Of a DNA stretch of 64,000 nucleotides, positions 34,746-43,429 are shown in pieces. How positions within the stretch are numbered: the first letter of the stretch is position 1; each line of letters begins with the position of its first letter. Source of the DNA: Oscillospiraceae bacterium (GTDB taxonomy: Bacteria > Bacillota > Clostridia > Oscillospirales > CAG-272); NCBI GenBank assembly GCA_015065455.1, contig SVQI01000005.1:35736-99735 (forward strand). Direction: 5' to 3'. A model generated the notes under the pieces. That model was not told the DNA's origin. It worked only from the letters and a program-made list of their open reading frames with translations, and did not search any database. Position numbers and translations under genes: made by a program.

Positions 34746-36881
34746 GTGGATTTTTCTACACCGATAGGCAGTCTTTCGGGTGTTGGTAAAAAACGTTGCG
34801 AATGCTTTTATAATCTCGGTATACATAACGTAGAAGACCTTTTGTATCATTTTCCGAGAGCGTATCAGAACAGGGGCAATATTCTTCCTCTTGCTATGAC
34901 TCCCGATGGAACGGTGGGAGCTTTTATGCTTACTGTGGCTACAAAGCCGCAGACTTTTACTCTGAAAAACCGTAAACAGATTACCAAATTTGTAGCATTT
35001 GACGAGTCGGGAAAGTGTACATTGACATTTTTTAATCAGCCGTTTATAAAAGATATTTTCCACGTAGGTGATGAGTTCAGGTTTTACGGGAAGCTGTCTG
35101 TAAAATACAATACAAGAGAGCTTTCATCACCATCATACGAGCCCGTTATCCCAGGGAAAAAGCTTCAGTCGCTCATACCCGTATACCCTCTTACCGAAGG
35201 GTTGACTCAAATGTTTGTCAAATCTGTTACAGAACTCGCTTTCAATACTCTTGAGTTTGGAAATTATGATTTCCCCGATATTTTCAGAACCGAGACGACA
35301 GAAAAAATGGGACTTATGAATTTAAAGGATGCGTTACGCGAAATTCATTTTCCCACTGATATAGAAAAAGTAAAAAAAGCGCGTGAAAGATTTGTTTTTG
35401 AGGAATTGTATGCTTTTGCATTAGGTTTATCAATGTCAAAAAAATACAAAAAAGACGGAAATGCAATTCCTATGGAAGATACGGATATAAGCGAGTTTTT
35501 ATCGATTTTGCCGTATTCGTTAACGAGAGCGCAGGATAGGTCGGTTAAAGAAATATTATCCGATATGTCGAATGAGTCAAGAAAACCTATGAGCAGACTT
35601 TTGTCGGGAGATGTAGGAAGCGGAAAAACCGTTTGCGCGGCAATAGCTTTGTATGTTGCCGTAAAAAATAATACGCAGTCAGCTTTTATGGCACCTACGG
35701 AAATTCTGGCGACACAGCATTATAACGACCTTGCTCCCATATTTGAAAAGTTAGGTATAAAGACGGCTCTGATTACGGGAGCCACTACGGCTTCAACAAA
35801 GAAAAAGATCTATGAAAGCGTTTCAGCAGGCGATACAAAGGTAGTTATAGGAACACATGCTTTACTCAATGAAAAGCTTGAATTTGAAAAGCTTGGACTT
35901 GTTATAACAGACGAACAGCACAGATTTGGTGTAAGACAGCGGTCGGCTCTTGCTGATAAAACCAAAAAAGACGGATATGAGCCCCATGTTCTTGTAATGT
36001 CTGCGACTCCTATTCCGAGAACGCTTGCTCTTATTCTTTACGGCGATCTTGATATATCGGCTCTTGATGAGCTTCCTCCGGGAAGAAAACCGGTCGATAC
36101 GTTTTTGGTTGACGAAAGCTACCGCGAGAGGTTGAATGGATTTATAAGAAAAAATGCGCAAAACAATCAGGTCTATATAGTTTGTCCTATGGTTGACGAG
36201 AGTGATGATGAGGAAGAAGCGCTTCTGCCTTTTGATTTCACTTCCGAGGACGTAGAAAAGAAGGAAAAAATTAACCTCAGGTCAGCGGTAGCCCTTGCTG
36301 AGACTCTGAAGAACGAAACCTTCCCCGATTTACCGATAGGGCTTATTCACGGAAAGATGAGATCGTCGGAAAAAGACCGTGTTATGCGCGATTTTGAACA
36401 GAATAAGATAAAAATTCTCGTGTCAACAACTGTTATTGAAGTTGGTGTAAACGTGCCGAATGCGGTGTTGATGGTTATTGAAAATGCCGAAAGGTTTGGT
36501 CTTTCGCAGTTGCATCAGCTGAGAGGGCGCGTCGGAAGAGGGAAGGATAAATCGTATTGTGTTCTTGTTTCTTCAAGTGACAGCGAAAAGGCAAAGAAAA
36601 GACTTAAGGTTATGTGTTCGACTAACGATGGATACAAAATAGCGGAAGCCGATCTTGAACAGAGAGGTCCCGGAGATTTCTTCCCGAACAACAAGGGAGA
36701 TGCGAGACAGAGCGGAGGAATAAAATTCAGATTTGCTTCGCTTTGCGATATGGAGCTTTTAAAAAAGGCGTTTGATGAAGCAGAGGCGGTTTTGAATGAT
36801 GACAGAACACTCTCTAATCCCGAAAACAAGGGCGCATTCAGATATATGCAGAGACTCTTTCTGAGATTGCGCAATTCTTAA
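34746..36881 (+). CDS. recG: ATP-dependent DNA helicase RecG
   Basis: Branch-migrating helicase for stalled forks and Holliday junctions. The 711-residue protein has the N-terminal wedge/OB domain (KKRCECFYNLGIHNVEDLLYHFPRAY), Walker A in LLSGDVGSGKTVCAA, the DEQH box (ITDEQHRFGVRQR), MSATPIPRTLAL, and C-terminal motifs TTVIEVGVNVPNA and QLRGRVGRG. The start is the GTG at 34746 after GGGGGAAG. Complete. Confidence 0.96.
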   Translation: MDFSTPIGSLSGVGKKRCECFYNLGIHNVEDLLYHFPRAYQNRGNILPLAMTPDGTVGAFMLTVATKPQTFTLKNRKQITKFVAFDESGKCTLTFFNQPFIKDIFHVGDEFRFYGKLSVKYNTRELSSPSYEPVIPGKKLQSLIPVYPLTEGLTQMFVKSVTELAFNTLEFGNYDFPDIFRTETTEKMGLMNLKDALREIHFPTDIEKVKKARERFVFEELYAFALGLSMSKKYKKDGNAIPMEDTDISEFLSILPYSLTRAQDRSVKEILSDMSNESRKPMSRLLSGDVGSGKTVCAAIALYVAVKNNTQSAFMAPTEILATQHYNDLAPIFEKLGIKTALITGATTASTKKKIYESVSAGDTKVVIGTHALLNEKLEFEKLGLVITDEQHRFGVRQRSALADKTKKDGYEPHVLVMSATPIPRTLALILYGDLDISALDELPPGRKPVDTFLVDESYRERLNGFIRKNAQNNQVYIVCPMVDESDDEEEALLPFDFTSEDVEKKEKINLRSAVALAETLKNETFPDLPIGLIHGKMRSSEKDRVMRDFEQNKIKILVSTTVIEVGVNVPNAVLMVIENAERFGLSQLHQLRGRVGRGKDKSYCVLVSSSDSEKAKKRLKVMCSTNDGYKIAEADLEQRGPGDFFPNNKGDARQSGGIKFRFASLCDMELLKKAFDEAEAVLNDDRTLSNPENKGAFRYMQRLFLRLRNS

Positions 36882-36924
36882 GAGTAAAAATAATACTTGT
36901 TATACAAAAGTTTACATTATGTAC

Positions 36925-36953
36925 TTGCAACGGTATGGTTTTAAGTGTATAAT
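36925..36953 (+). promoter_or_regulatory. promoter of yajC
   Basis: TTGCAA (36925-36930), 17-bp spacer, TATAAT (36948-36953). Confidence 0.8.
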
Positions 36954-36992
36954 TGTAGAAAAAATTATAGAATATATCGGAGGCATAAAAAT

Positions 36993-37313
36993 ATGTTTAA
37001 CAGATTTTTGGCAGAAACTGCAAATCTTGGATTTATGGAAAAGTACGGCTCACTCTTGCTTTTGGGTCTTATGTTGTTGCTTATGTATTTGTTTATGATC
37101 AAGCCCCAGAAGAAGCAGGAAAGAGAAATTCAGGATATGAGAAACAACCTTCAGGTTGGTGATGAAATTACCACCATCGGAGGAATTATCGGAAAGATCA
37201 TCAGCATCAAAGAAGAAACAGTTCTTCTTGAAAGCAGCGGAGATAAGACAAAGATCCGTATTTTGAAGAGCGCGGTAAAGTGTGTTGACGTAAAGGCTGA
37301 GGACTGCGAATAA
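36993..37313 (+). CDS. yajC: preprotein translocase subunit YajC
   Basis: Accessory protein of the Sec translocon. About 106 residues with one N-terminal transmembrane helix (LLLLGLMLLLMYLFMIKPQ) and the family core QKKQEREIQDMRNNLQVGDE followed by ITTIGGIIGKI. The ATG at 36993 follows CGGAGG. secD/secF are not next to it. Confidence 0.93.
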   Translation: MFNRFLAETANLGFMEKYGSLLLLGLMLLLMYLFMIKPQKKQEREIQDMRNNLQVGDEITTIGGIIGKIISIKEETVLLESSGDKTKIRILKSAVKCVDVKAEDCE

Positions 37314-37332
37314 TTTTTTGGAATAAAAAGAC

Positions 37333-37388
37333 AACACCCATCATAGACATTTATCAAAAGATGTTTATGAGAGGGTGTTTTTTCTTTG
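37333..37388 (+). terminator. yajC terminator that contains the next gene's ribosome site
   Basis: AACACCC (37333-37339) pairs with GGGTGTT (37373-37379); the inner arms CATAGACAT and ATGTTTATG also pair. A T-rich run follows. The only purine-rich ribosome site for the next gene (AGAGGGTG, 37370-37377) is in the 3' arm, and its TTG start is at 37386. The hairpin can thus both end yajC transcription and mask initiation on readthrough RNA. Confidence 0.75.
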
Positions 37389-37787
37389 AATACTTCGTTT
37401 TTAAAAAATTGCGTTAAGGGATTTGTTGCGGCGATTCTTGCATCTGTTTTACTTATCTTTACTTTTGGGTATTTTTGTTATACAAGCAAGGATCCCGACA
37501 GTCTTATAAATTTACTTAGCATGATTACTCTTTATGCGGGCGCGTTTATAGGCGGATTCGTTGCATCCCGTTTTAACAGAGAAATGGGGCTTCTGTCAGG
37601 ATTAGCGACGGGCGGCTTGTTTATGTTTTTTGTCCTCGTGTTATCTTTAATATTAAACGACGGAAACGGTGAAACTACCTTTTTGAAGTGGGTTATGTTC
37701 TTTCTTGTTGCCCTTGCATCTGCTGTAGGGGGATATCTTGGAGTTCCCAATTTTAAAAAGAGAAAAAAGCATAAGAAAAAAAGATAA
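37386..37787 (+). CDS. TIGR04086-like small membrane protein
   Basis: 133 residues with four hydrophobic helices (AAILASVLLIFTFGYFC; LSMITLYAGAFIGGFVASR; LATGGLFMFFVLVLSLIL; FFLVALASAVGGYLGV) and a strongly basic C-terminus. The RxxGLLSGLATG region resembles the YrzE/TIGR04086 group, which sits beside yajC in many Clostridia. Function unknown. The start is a TTG whose ribosome site lies in the preceding terminator. Confidence 0.78.
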   Translation: MNTSFLKNCVKGFVAAILASVLLIFTFGYFCYTSKDPDSLINLLSMITLYAGAFIGGFVASRFNREMGLLSGLATGGLFMFFVLVLSLILNDGNGETTFLKWVMFFLVALASAVGGYLGVPNFKKRKKHKKKR

Positions 37788-37795
37788 TGATAGAA

Positions 37796-37825
37796 AAGGC
37801 AGGACGAATTTATTCGTTCTGCCTT
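37796..37825. terminator. bidirectional terminator
   Basis: AAGGCAGGACGAAT/ATTCGTTCTGCCTT stem between two convergent genes (TIGR04086-like and yebC). Confidence 0.85.
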
Positions 37826-37832
37826 GTAATAT

Positions 37833-38567
37833 TTATTCTGCGTCGGGCTCGTCCCAGTTGTGATAGATTTCCTGAACGTCGTCGTGATCTTCGAGATATT
37901 CAATAAGAAGTCTCATTTTTTTGAGATCGTCTTCGCTTTCGAGAGTAACGTAGTTTGAGGGAATCTTGTCTTTTTCAGCTGATTCAATGGAATATCCCTT
38001 GTCCTTAAGGGTCTGGCTTACAAAATCAAGATCTTCGGGAGTTGTATAAATTTCAAATATGTCTCCGTCAGAAACAAAGTCCTCAGCTCCTGCTTCAAGA
38101 GCATCTTCCATAAGCTTGTCTTCATCAACTGCGCCGTTGTTTGCTACGATAATAACACCCTTGTCTGTGAAGAGATAGCTTACGCAACCCGTCTGACCAA
38201 GGCTTGCGCCGTACTTGTCAAAGTAATGTCTTACGTCTCCGCCTGTACGGTTTCTGTTATCTGTCAAAGCTTCTACAATAACTGCAACGCCGGAAGGACC
38301 GTAGCCTTCGTATACGATTTCTTCGTAGTTTGCGCTGTCTGCAGCAGTAGCTTTTTTAATAATACGGTCAATATTGTCGTTAGGCACGTTGAGGGATTTT
38401 GCTTTTGAAATAAGGTCGCGGAGCTTGCTGTTTGACGTGGGGTCAGCGCCGCCTTCCTTAACGCATACTGTAATTTCTTTTCCTACCTTTGAAAAAACTT
38501 TTGCTTTCTGAGCGTCAGTTTTTTCTTTTTTATGCATAATATTTTTCCATTTTGAATGTCCTGACAT
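37833..38567 (-). CDS. yebC: YebC/PmpR-family protein
   Basis: 244 residues with the family N-terminus SGHSKWKNIMHKKEKTDAQKAKVFSK and GYGPSGVAVIVEALTDNRNR. The family has been described as transcriptional regulators and, more recently, as factors that help ribosomes through proline-rich stretches; sequence alone does not decide. It lies 13 bases after argS on the same strand. Confidence 0.94.
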   Translation of the reverse strand: MSGHSKWKNIMHKKEKTDAQKAKVFSKVGKEITVCVKEGGADPTSNSKLRDLISKAKSLNVPNDNIDRIIKKATAADSANYEEIVYEGYGPSGVAVIVEALTDNRNRTGGDVRHYFDKYGASLGQTGCVSYLFTDKGVIIVANNGAVDEDKLMEDALEAGAEDFVSDGDIFEIYTTPEDLDFVSQTLKDKGYSIESAEKDKIPSNYVTLESEDDLKKMRLLIEYLEDHDDVQEIYHNWDEPDAE

Positions 38568-38580
38568 AACTAAGTCTCCT

Positions 38581-40296
38581 TTATATCTTTTCTGTTTTTC
38601 TCATACAGATAAGTCCGAATGCGTTACCGAGAACGTATTTTGTGGCTTCTGTAAGGTTAAGTCTGAATATTTTTGTGTTTTCATCTTCCGCACCGAGAAT
38701 CTGGCAATCGTGATAGAAACCGTTAAATGCTGTACATACGTCAAGTATGTATCTTGTGATCACCGAAGGCTCGTATTCATTAAGTGCCTGAAGTATCTTT
38801 TCGGGGAAGATTGAAATTGTACGAAGCAAAGCTTTTTCTTTGTCGTTGATCTCATAGCTTGTTTCTATATTTCTGTCGATGTCCTTTGCTTTTTCAAGAA
38901 CACTGCAGGTTCTAGCGTAAGTGTACTGTGCATAGGGACCTGTGTTTCCGTCAAAACAAAGAGCGTCTTCAAGCATAAAGTTTATATCCTTGATTCTGTT
39001 GTTTGAGAGATAGTAGAATACGATAGCGCCAACGCCGACAGCGGTAGCCTTTTCGTCTCTGTTTTCAAGGTTGGGATTCTTTTCGTCCATAATATCCTTT
39101 ACCTTGTCAATAGCTGAAGCAAACAAGTCTTTAAGAAGTATAACGTTACCCGTTCTGGTTGCAAGCTTTTCTCCATTTAAGCTTACCTTGCCGTAGGGAA
39201 CATGGACGAGATTCTTTGCCCATTCGTATCCCATAAGTTCAACAACCTTGAACCACTGTGCAAAGTGAAGCGATTGACCGGCGTCGGTGACGTAAATAAC
39301 TTTTTCAAAATCATACGTATTCTTGCGGTAGATAGCTGCCGATATATCTCTTGCAGGATATAAAGACGAGCCGTCGCGTTTAAGTATAAGACAGGGAGGC
39401 ATTTTGTATTCTTCAAGGTCAACAACGGATGCGCCGTCGTCAATTTTGAGAAGATTCTTTTGTTTCAACTCTTCGATTACGGCAGGCATTTTATCGCTGT
39501 AAAAGCTTTCGCCGCAATAGCTGTCAAATTCAATGTCAAGCTGTTTGTATGTCTTCTTATATTCTTCGATGCTTATGTCGATGAACCATCTCCAAAGCTT
39601 CATATTTTCTTCGTCAAAATGCTCGAGCTTTGTAAATTCTGCTCTTGCTTTGTCGTTCAGTTCGGGATTTTCTTCAGCTTCCTTGTGGAATCTTACGTAG
39701 AGAGCAACAAGCTCGTCGATTCCTTTTTCTTCGATTGTCTGCTTGTCTCCCCAGAGGTGATAAGCAACAATAAGCTTTCCAAACTGTGTTCCCCAGTCTC
39801 CAAGATGGTTTACACCAACGCAGGTGTAACCTGCAAATTCGTGGAGTTTTTTGAGAGAATGACCAATAACAGTTGTTCCAAGGTGGCCTATGTGGAAAGG
39901 CTTTGCAACGTTGGGGGAAGAGTAGTCAAGAACGACCGTTTTGCCTTTTCCAAAATCAAAAGAACCATATTTTTCTCCCTTTTCCAAAACGCCTTTGAGA
40001 ATTTGGTTTGAAAAATAACTTCTTTTAATATAGATGTTGAGGTAGCCGTTTACCGTTTCTATCTTTTCTATATTTTCAAGTTTCAGCTCCGATGCGATTT
40101 TCTCGGAAATCATAACGGGAGACATACGGAGCGATTTTGAAAGCTTAAAGCAGGGAAGTGCAATATCTCCCATTTTTTCGTCGGGGGGATATTCTAACAT
40201 CTGCGCAATTTTTTCTTCATCGAGACCGTGAGAAGAATTTATGCTGTCAAGTACGTTTTTTAGTTCTTGTGACAGACTGTTCTTGAAAAGTAACAT
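38581..40296 (-). CDS. argS: arginyl-tRNA synthetase
   Basis: Class I synthetase, about 571 residues. The HIGH motif is in SSPNVAKPFHIGHLGTTVIG. A degenerate KMSKS region follows (GEKLATRTGNVILLKDL), as is usual for ArgRS. The C-terminal DALR anticodon-binding domain contains GAIVFYYLSNNR and NTGPYAQYTYARTC. I choose the ATG at 40296 after AAAGGA; the longer in-frame start (40350) overlaps the promoter region. A tRNA-Arg(CCG) gene lies at 61.6 kb. Confidence 0.95.
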   Translation of the reverse strand: MLLFKNSLSQELKNVLDSINSSHGLDEEKIAQMLEYPPDEKMGDIALPCFKLSKSLRMSPVMISEKIASELKLENIEKIETVNGYLNIYIKRSYFSNQILKGVLEKGEKYGSFDFGKGKTVVLDYSSPNVAKPFHIGHLGTTVIGHSLKKLHEFAGYTCVGVNHLGDWGTQFGKLIVAYHLWGDKQTIEEKGIDELVALYVRFHKEAEENPELNDKARAEFTKLEHFDEENMKLWRWFIDISIEEYKKTYKQLDIEFDSYCGESFYSDKMPAVIEELKQKNLLKIDDGASVVDLEEYKMPPCLILKRDGSSLYPARDISAAIYRKNTYDFEKVIYVTDAGQSLHFAQWFKVVELMGYEWAKNLVHVPYGKVSLNGEKLATRTGNVILLKDLFASAIDKVKDIMDEKNPNLENRDEKATAVGVGAIVFYYLSNNRIKDINFMLEDALCFDGNTGPYAQYTYARTCSVLEKAKDIDRNIETSYEINDKEKALLRTISIFPEKILQALNEYEPSVITRYILDVCTAFNGFYHDCQILGAEDENTKIFRLNLTEATKYVLGNAFGLICMRKTEKI

Positions 40297-40362
40297 ATAA
40301 TTATCCTTTCTGAAAGTAAATAGTCGTATTATCTGTGTATACAAACCCATTTTAACTTATAT

Positions 40363-40391
40363 ATTATAACATAACATAAATATCATTTCAA
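40363..40391 (-). promoter_or_regulatory. promoter of argS-yebC
   Basis: Minus-strand TTGAAA (40386-40391), 17-bp spacer, TATAAT (40363-40368). Confidence 0.8.
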
Positions 40392-40409
40392 GTATATAAA
40401 CCAAATTAT

Positions 40410-40445
40410 TACAAATCAAATTACGATTTGTATGCGTAACGTTAC
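40410..40445. promoter_or_regulatory. operator-like palindromes between argS and the lipoprotein gene
   Basis: TACAAATC (40410-40417) and GATTTGTA (40425-40432) form a perfect inverted repeat. GTAACGTTAC (40436-40445) is a perfect 10-bp palindrome. They lie just upstream of the argS -35 element and about 90 bases before the divergent promoter. Binding by a repressor is inferred only from symmetry. Confidence 0.5.
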
Positions 40446-40534
40446 AAATTAACACATAAAAATACGACATTGGTCATTATTCACAATTTTTATACACGTA
40501 TTTAAAACAAAAAGTAGTTTTTGAACATAGATTG

Positions 40535-40563
40535 TTGACAAATTGTGTACAATTTGATATAAT
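40535..40563 (+). promoter_or_regulatory. promoter of lipoprotein 1 with a palindrome in the spacer
   Basis: TTGACA (40535-40540), 17-bp spacer, TATAAT (40558-40563). CAAATTGTGTACAATTTG (40539-40556) is an inverted repeat of two 8-base arms filling the spacer and touching the -35, a classic operator position. Confidence 0.85.
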
Positions 40564-40593
40564 TTTTTTATAAGTTTTGTTAAGGAGAATTGT

Positions 40594-42057
40594 ATGAAAA
40601 ACAAGAATTTTTCAAAAATATTGGCTTTAATGTTGATGGCAATTATGTTGTTGTCGATGTTTGCTTCTTGTAAGAAAAAGCCGCCGGAGCCTGTCGAAGA
40701 CGTTCAGGACACCATCTATAACCATTCTGAAGAAAACCCGAATATTCCTGCTCAGAACTATGAAGGATATGAATTTGCTTTCATAACACAGGGCGGAAAC
40801 GCTTACAATATTGGATATTTGGTTTCTGATAGCGAAACAGGTAACCTTATTCCTGATGCTGTTTACAAGAGAAACAGCGTGCTTTCTCAGAAATACAACA
40901 TTACTTTTAAGCAGATCGTTGTTTCTGACGTTTTGTCGACAGTACGTTCTCAGGTAATGAGTGGAAGCACGGAATTTGACCTTATTATTGACAATACTCA
41001 GCGTCTTGCTACTATGGCAAAAGAAGACCTTCTTCTTGATCTTAACACAGTAGAAAGATTTGATATGACAAAGTCGTATTGGGATAGTAATGCTGCAGAA
41101 CAGCTTTTGATTGGCGAGCAGTTGTTTTTCACAAACTGTGACCTTAACATTCAGGAGCTTGCGTTCGTAGTTTTCTTTAATAAGCAGCTTATAAAGGATA
41201 AGAATCTTACCAGCCCTTACGAATATATGGCTAATAACGAATGGACGCTCGATAACTGGGCAATTCTCGCTACTGCGATATATGATGACGTTAACGGTAA
41301 CGGTAACCAAGAGGAAACGGACAGATATAGTAACCTTTACGAATATCATAACGGAAGAATGTTCCTTTACGGTACCGGAGTAAGAGCTACAACGAACGGT
41401 GCAGACGGTGTTCCGAGAGTTTCGCTGTTTGATACAGATAAGACCGTAAAGGTTTACGAAAAATGTAAAGAAGTATTTAAGGGTCAATCTTCTTGGTGTA
41501 TAAACGAAATGAGCAGTGACGCACACGGATTTACAAACAAGTGGAATTATGCACGTTCATTGTTCTGTCAGGATTTGTATTTGTTCCACTATCAGGGTGC
41601 AGGTATTATAGGCCAGTTTGCTGATATGGAAAGTGAATTTGGTATAGTACCTTTCCCGAAGTATAATTCCGATCAGGAAAACTACTGTTCTATGTATCCC
41701 TATAACTGTTCAATGGTTGCAATGCCTAATACTTTGCAGGGAGAAGATCTTGAAAGAGCAGCAAATATTATTGAAGATTTGAACTACTACTCAAGTATCG
41801 ACCTTAAAGACGCTTGGTACGAAAAGCTTCTCAAGAGAAGATATACACAGGATACAGAATCCGAAGAAAACCTTGAGCTTGTAAAAAATAACCGTGTATA
41901 CGATATCGGTATTTATTACAACTTCGGCGGTATTGTGAATAAGCTTCTTGACCTTGACGTAAGAACAAGCAATATTTCATCTACATATAAGAGAGTTCAG
42001 AAGGCTATAAACAATGATATTAAGAATGTTTATAAAGACTTTGGCTTGACGTCTTAA
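40594..42057 (+). CDS. substrate-binding lipoprotein, paralogue 1
   Basis: 487 residues. The signal peptide ends in a lipobox (SMFASC, Cys near residue 27), so the mature protein is lipid-anchored outside the membrane. The body looks like a family 1 extracellular solute-binding protein. A DVNGNGNQEETDRY loop resembles a calcium-binding motif. By eye more than half of the residues match the protein at 43430-44911 (shared RFDMTKSYWD, FTNCDLN, ESEFGIVPFPKYNS). No permease or ATPase is near. The ligand is unknown. Confidence 0.87.
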   Translation: MKNKNFSKILALMLMAIMLLSMFASCKKKPPEPVEDVQDTIYNHSEENPNIPAQNYEGYEFAFITQGGNAYNIGYLVSDSETGNLIPDAVYKRNSVLSQKYNITFKQIVVSDVLSTVRSQVMSGSTEFDLIIDNTQRLATMAKEDLLLDLNTVERFDMTKSYWDSNAAEQLLIGEQLFFTNCDLNIQELAFVVFFNKQLIKDKNLTSPYEYMANNEWTLDNWAILATAIYDDVNGNGNQEETDRYSNLYEYHNGRMFLYGTGVRATTNGADGVPRVSLFDTDKTVKVYEKCKEVFKGQSSWCINEMSSDAHGFTNKWNYARSLFCQDLYLFHYQGAGIIGQFADMESEFGIVPFPKYNSDQENYCSMYPYNCSMVAMPNTLQGEDLERAANIIEDLNYYSSIDLKDAWYEKLLKRRYTQDTESEENLELVKNNRVYDIGIYYNFGGIVNKLLDLDVRTSNISSTYKRVQKAINNDIKNVYKDFGLTS

Positions 42058-42077
42058 GTGTAATTGAATAAGGAATT

Positions 42078-42108
42078 AAAGCTCCGTTTATTAAGCGGAG
42101 CTTTTTTT
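42078..42108 (+). terminator. intrinsic terminator of lipoprotein 1
   Basis: AAAGCTCCG/CGGAGCTTT stem with T run. It resembles the terminator of lipoprotein 2 at 44927. Confidence 0.9.
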
Positions 42109-42159
42109 GTATATATTGATAACGACGAAATGTATTTTTTTGTAATCAGATGAAAACTG

Positions 42160-42188
42160 TTGCAAAAAAGAATAAGATGTTGTATAAT
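42160..42188 (+). promoter_or_regulatory. promoter of mreB
   Basis: TTGCAA (42160-42165), 17-bp spacer, TATAAT (42183-42188). Confidence 0.82.
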
Positions 42189-42232
42189 TGGTTAGATAGA
42201 AATAGGGAATTGATTGAAAGGGGGAGTTTTGT

Positions 42233-43264
42233 TTGGCAAGATATATCGGAATCGATCTTGGAACGTCGTCTGTTCTTATATATATAAAGGGTAAGGGAAT
42301 TGTTCTTGACGAACCGTCTGTTGTTGCTGTTAATGACGAAACGGGTGAACTTATAGAAATAGGAAAAGAAGCTGTTCTTATGCTCGGCAAGACACCGCCC
42401 GGAATTTCGGTCATAAAGCCTATGAGTGAAGGGGTAATCAGTAAATACGAGGTTACTCTTACAATGCTTCAGCATTTTCTGAAGAAAGCAATATCCGTTT
42501 CTCAGATATTCAAGCCTATCGTTGCAGTGTGTGTTCCAAGTGGCATAACCGATGTTGAGGAAAGGGCTGTAAGGGATGCAGCGACACAGCTTGGGGCAAG
42601 GTATACTTATCTTGTGGAAGAGCCGCTCGCAGCTGCTATTGGCGCCGGACTTGATATTATGGAGCCCGAAGCGAAGCTGGTCATTGATATAGGGGGCGGT
42701 ACTACCGATATTGCCGTTATTTCCTACGGGCAGATTGCTTTTTCCGAATCTGTAAGAGTAGGCGGAGATAAGTTTGACGAGGCAATTGCGCGTTACGTAA
42801 GAAGAAAATATAACTTGCTTATTGGAGAGAGAACCGCAGAAAAGGTTAAGCAAGAGATAGGAACGGTGTGGCAGAGAGAAGAGACTGTTAATATTGAAGT
42901 AAAGGGCAGAAATCTTCTTGATGGATTGCCTAAGGCTGTTAAACTTACGTCATCGGAAATGGTTGGCGCTCTTGAAGAACCCGTAACTGCTATAATTGAG
43001 GCAGTTTGCGCAGTTATAGAAAAGATACCTCCGGAGATGCTTAAGGATATTACGAAAAACGGAATAGTGATGACGGGTGGCGGAAGTATGCTCTACGGAC
43101 TTGACCACTTGACCGCAAACGTGACTGGTATTAAGACGCGCGTTGCAGAAAATGCGATTTCGTGCGTGGCTATTGGAACCGGAAAGGCACTTGAAAGATA
43201 CTTGAAAGATCCGGAAAAAGCGGTTAGTTTCTCAAAGGTAAAGAAGTACTACGAGTACGATTAA
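42233..43264 (+). CDS. mreB: MreB-family actin-like cell-shape protein
   Basis: Bacterial actin that guides lateral wall synthesis. The 343-residue protein has the phosphate-1 motif YIGIDLGTSSVLIYIKGKG, the connecting PSGITDVEERAV, the phosphate-2 motif LVIDIGGGTTDIAVISYG and the adenosine motif GIVMTGGGSMLYG. The start is a TTG after AAGGGGGAG. It is not next to mreC/mreD; instead it is bracketed by two paralogous lipoprotein genes, each unit with its own promoter. Mbl or MreBH cannot be excluded. Confidence 0.94.
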   Translation: MARYIGIDLGTSSVLIYIKGKGIVLDEPSVVAVNDETGELIEIGKEAVLMLGKTPPGISVIKPMSEGVISKYEVTLTMLQHFLKKAISVSQIFKPIVAVCVPSGITDVEERAVRDAATQLGARYTYLVEEPLAAAIGAGLDIMEPEAKLVIDIGGGTTDIAVISYGQIAFSESVRVGGDKFDEAIARYVRRKYNLLIGERTAEKVKQEIGTVWQREETVNIEVKGRNLLDGLPKAVKLTSSEMVGALEEPVTAIIEAVCAVIEKIPPEMLKDITKNGIVMTGGGSMLYGLDHLTANVTGIKTRVAENAISCVAIGTGKALERYLKDPEKAVSFSKVKKYYEYD

Positions 43265-43359
43265 CAGCTGTTTTTTTAACAAAAATAGACTAAATAAGAA
43301 ATTATTTATAAAAAAGCAAGTATAATTAAAAACAAAAAGTTAAATTTGTATAACAAGCA

Positions 43360-43388
43360 TTGACAAAGGTGTCGGTGATAGGTATACT
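43360..43388 (+). promoter_or_regulatory. promoter of lipoprotein 2
   Basis: TTGACA (43360-43365), 17-bp spacer, TATACT (43383-43388). The palindrome found in the promoter of paralogue 1 is absent, so the two copies are probably controlled differently. Confidence 0.85.
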
Positions 43389-43429
43389 ATACATGTAATA
43401 ATTTAAAAATTTTTTTAAAGGAGTTCGCT

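Noticed and set aside
40627-41526. 299-codon minus-strand frame
   Set aside because: Antisense shadow of lipoprotein 1, with low-complexity cysteine/valine-rich composition and no motif.
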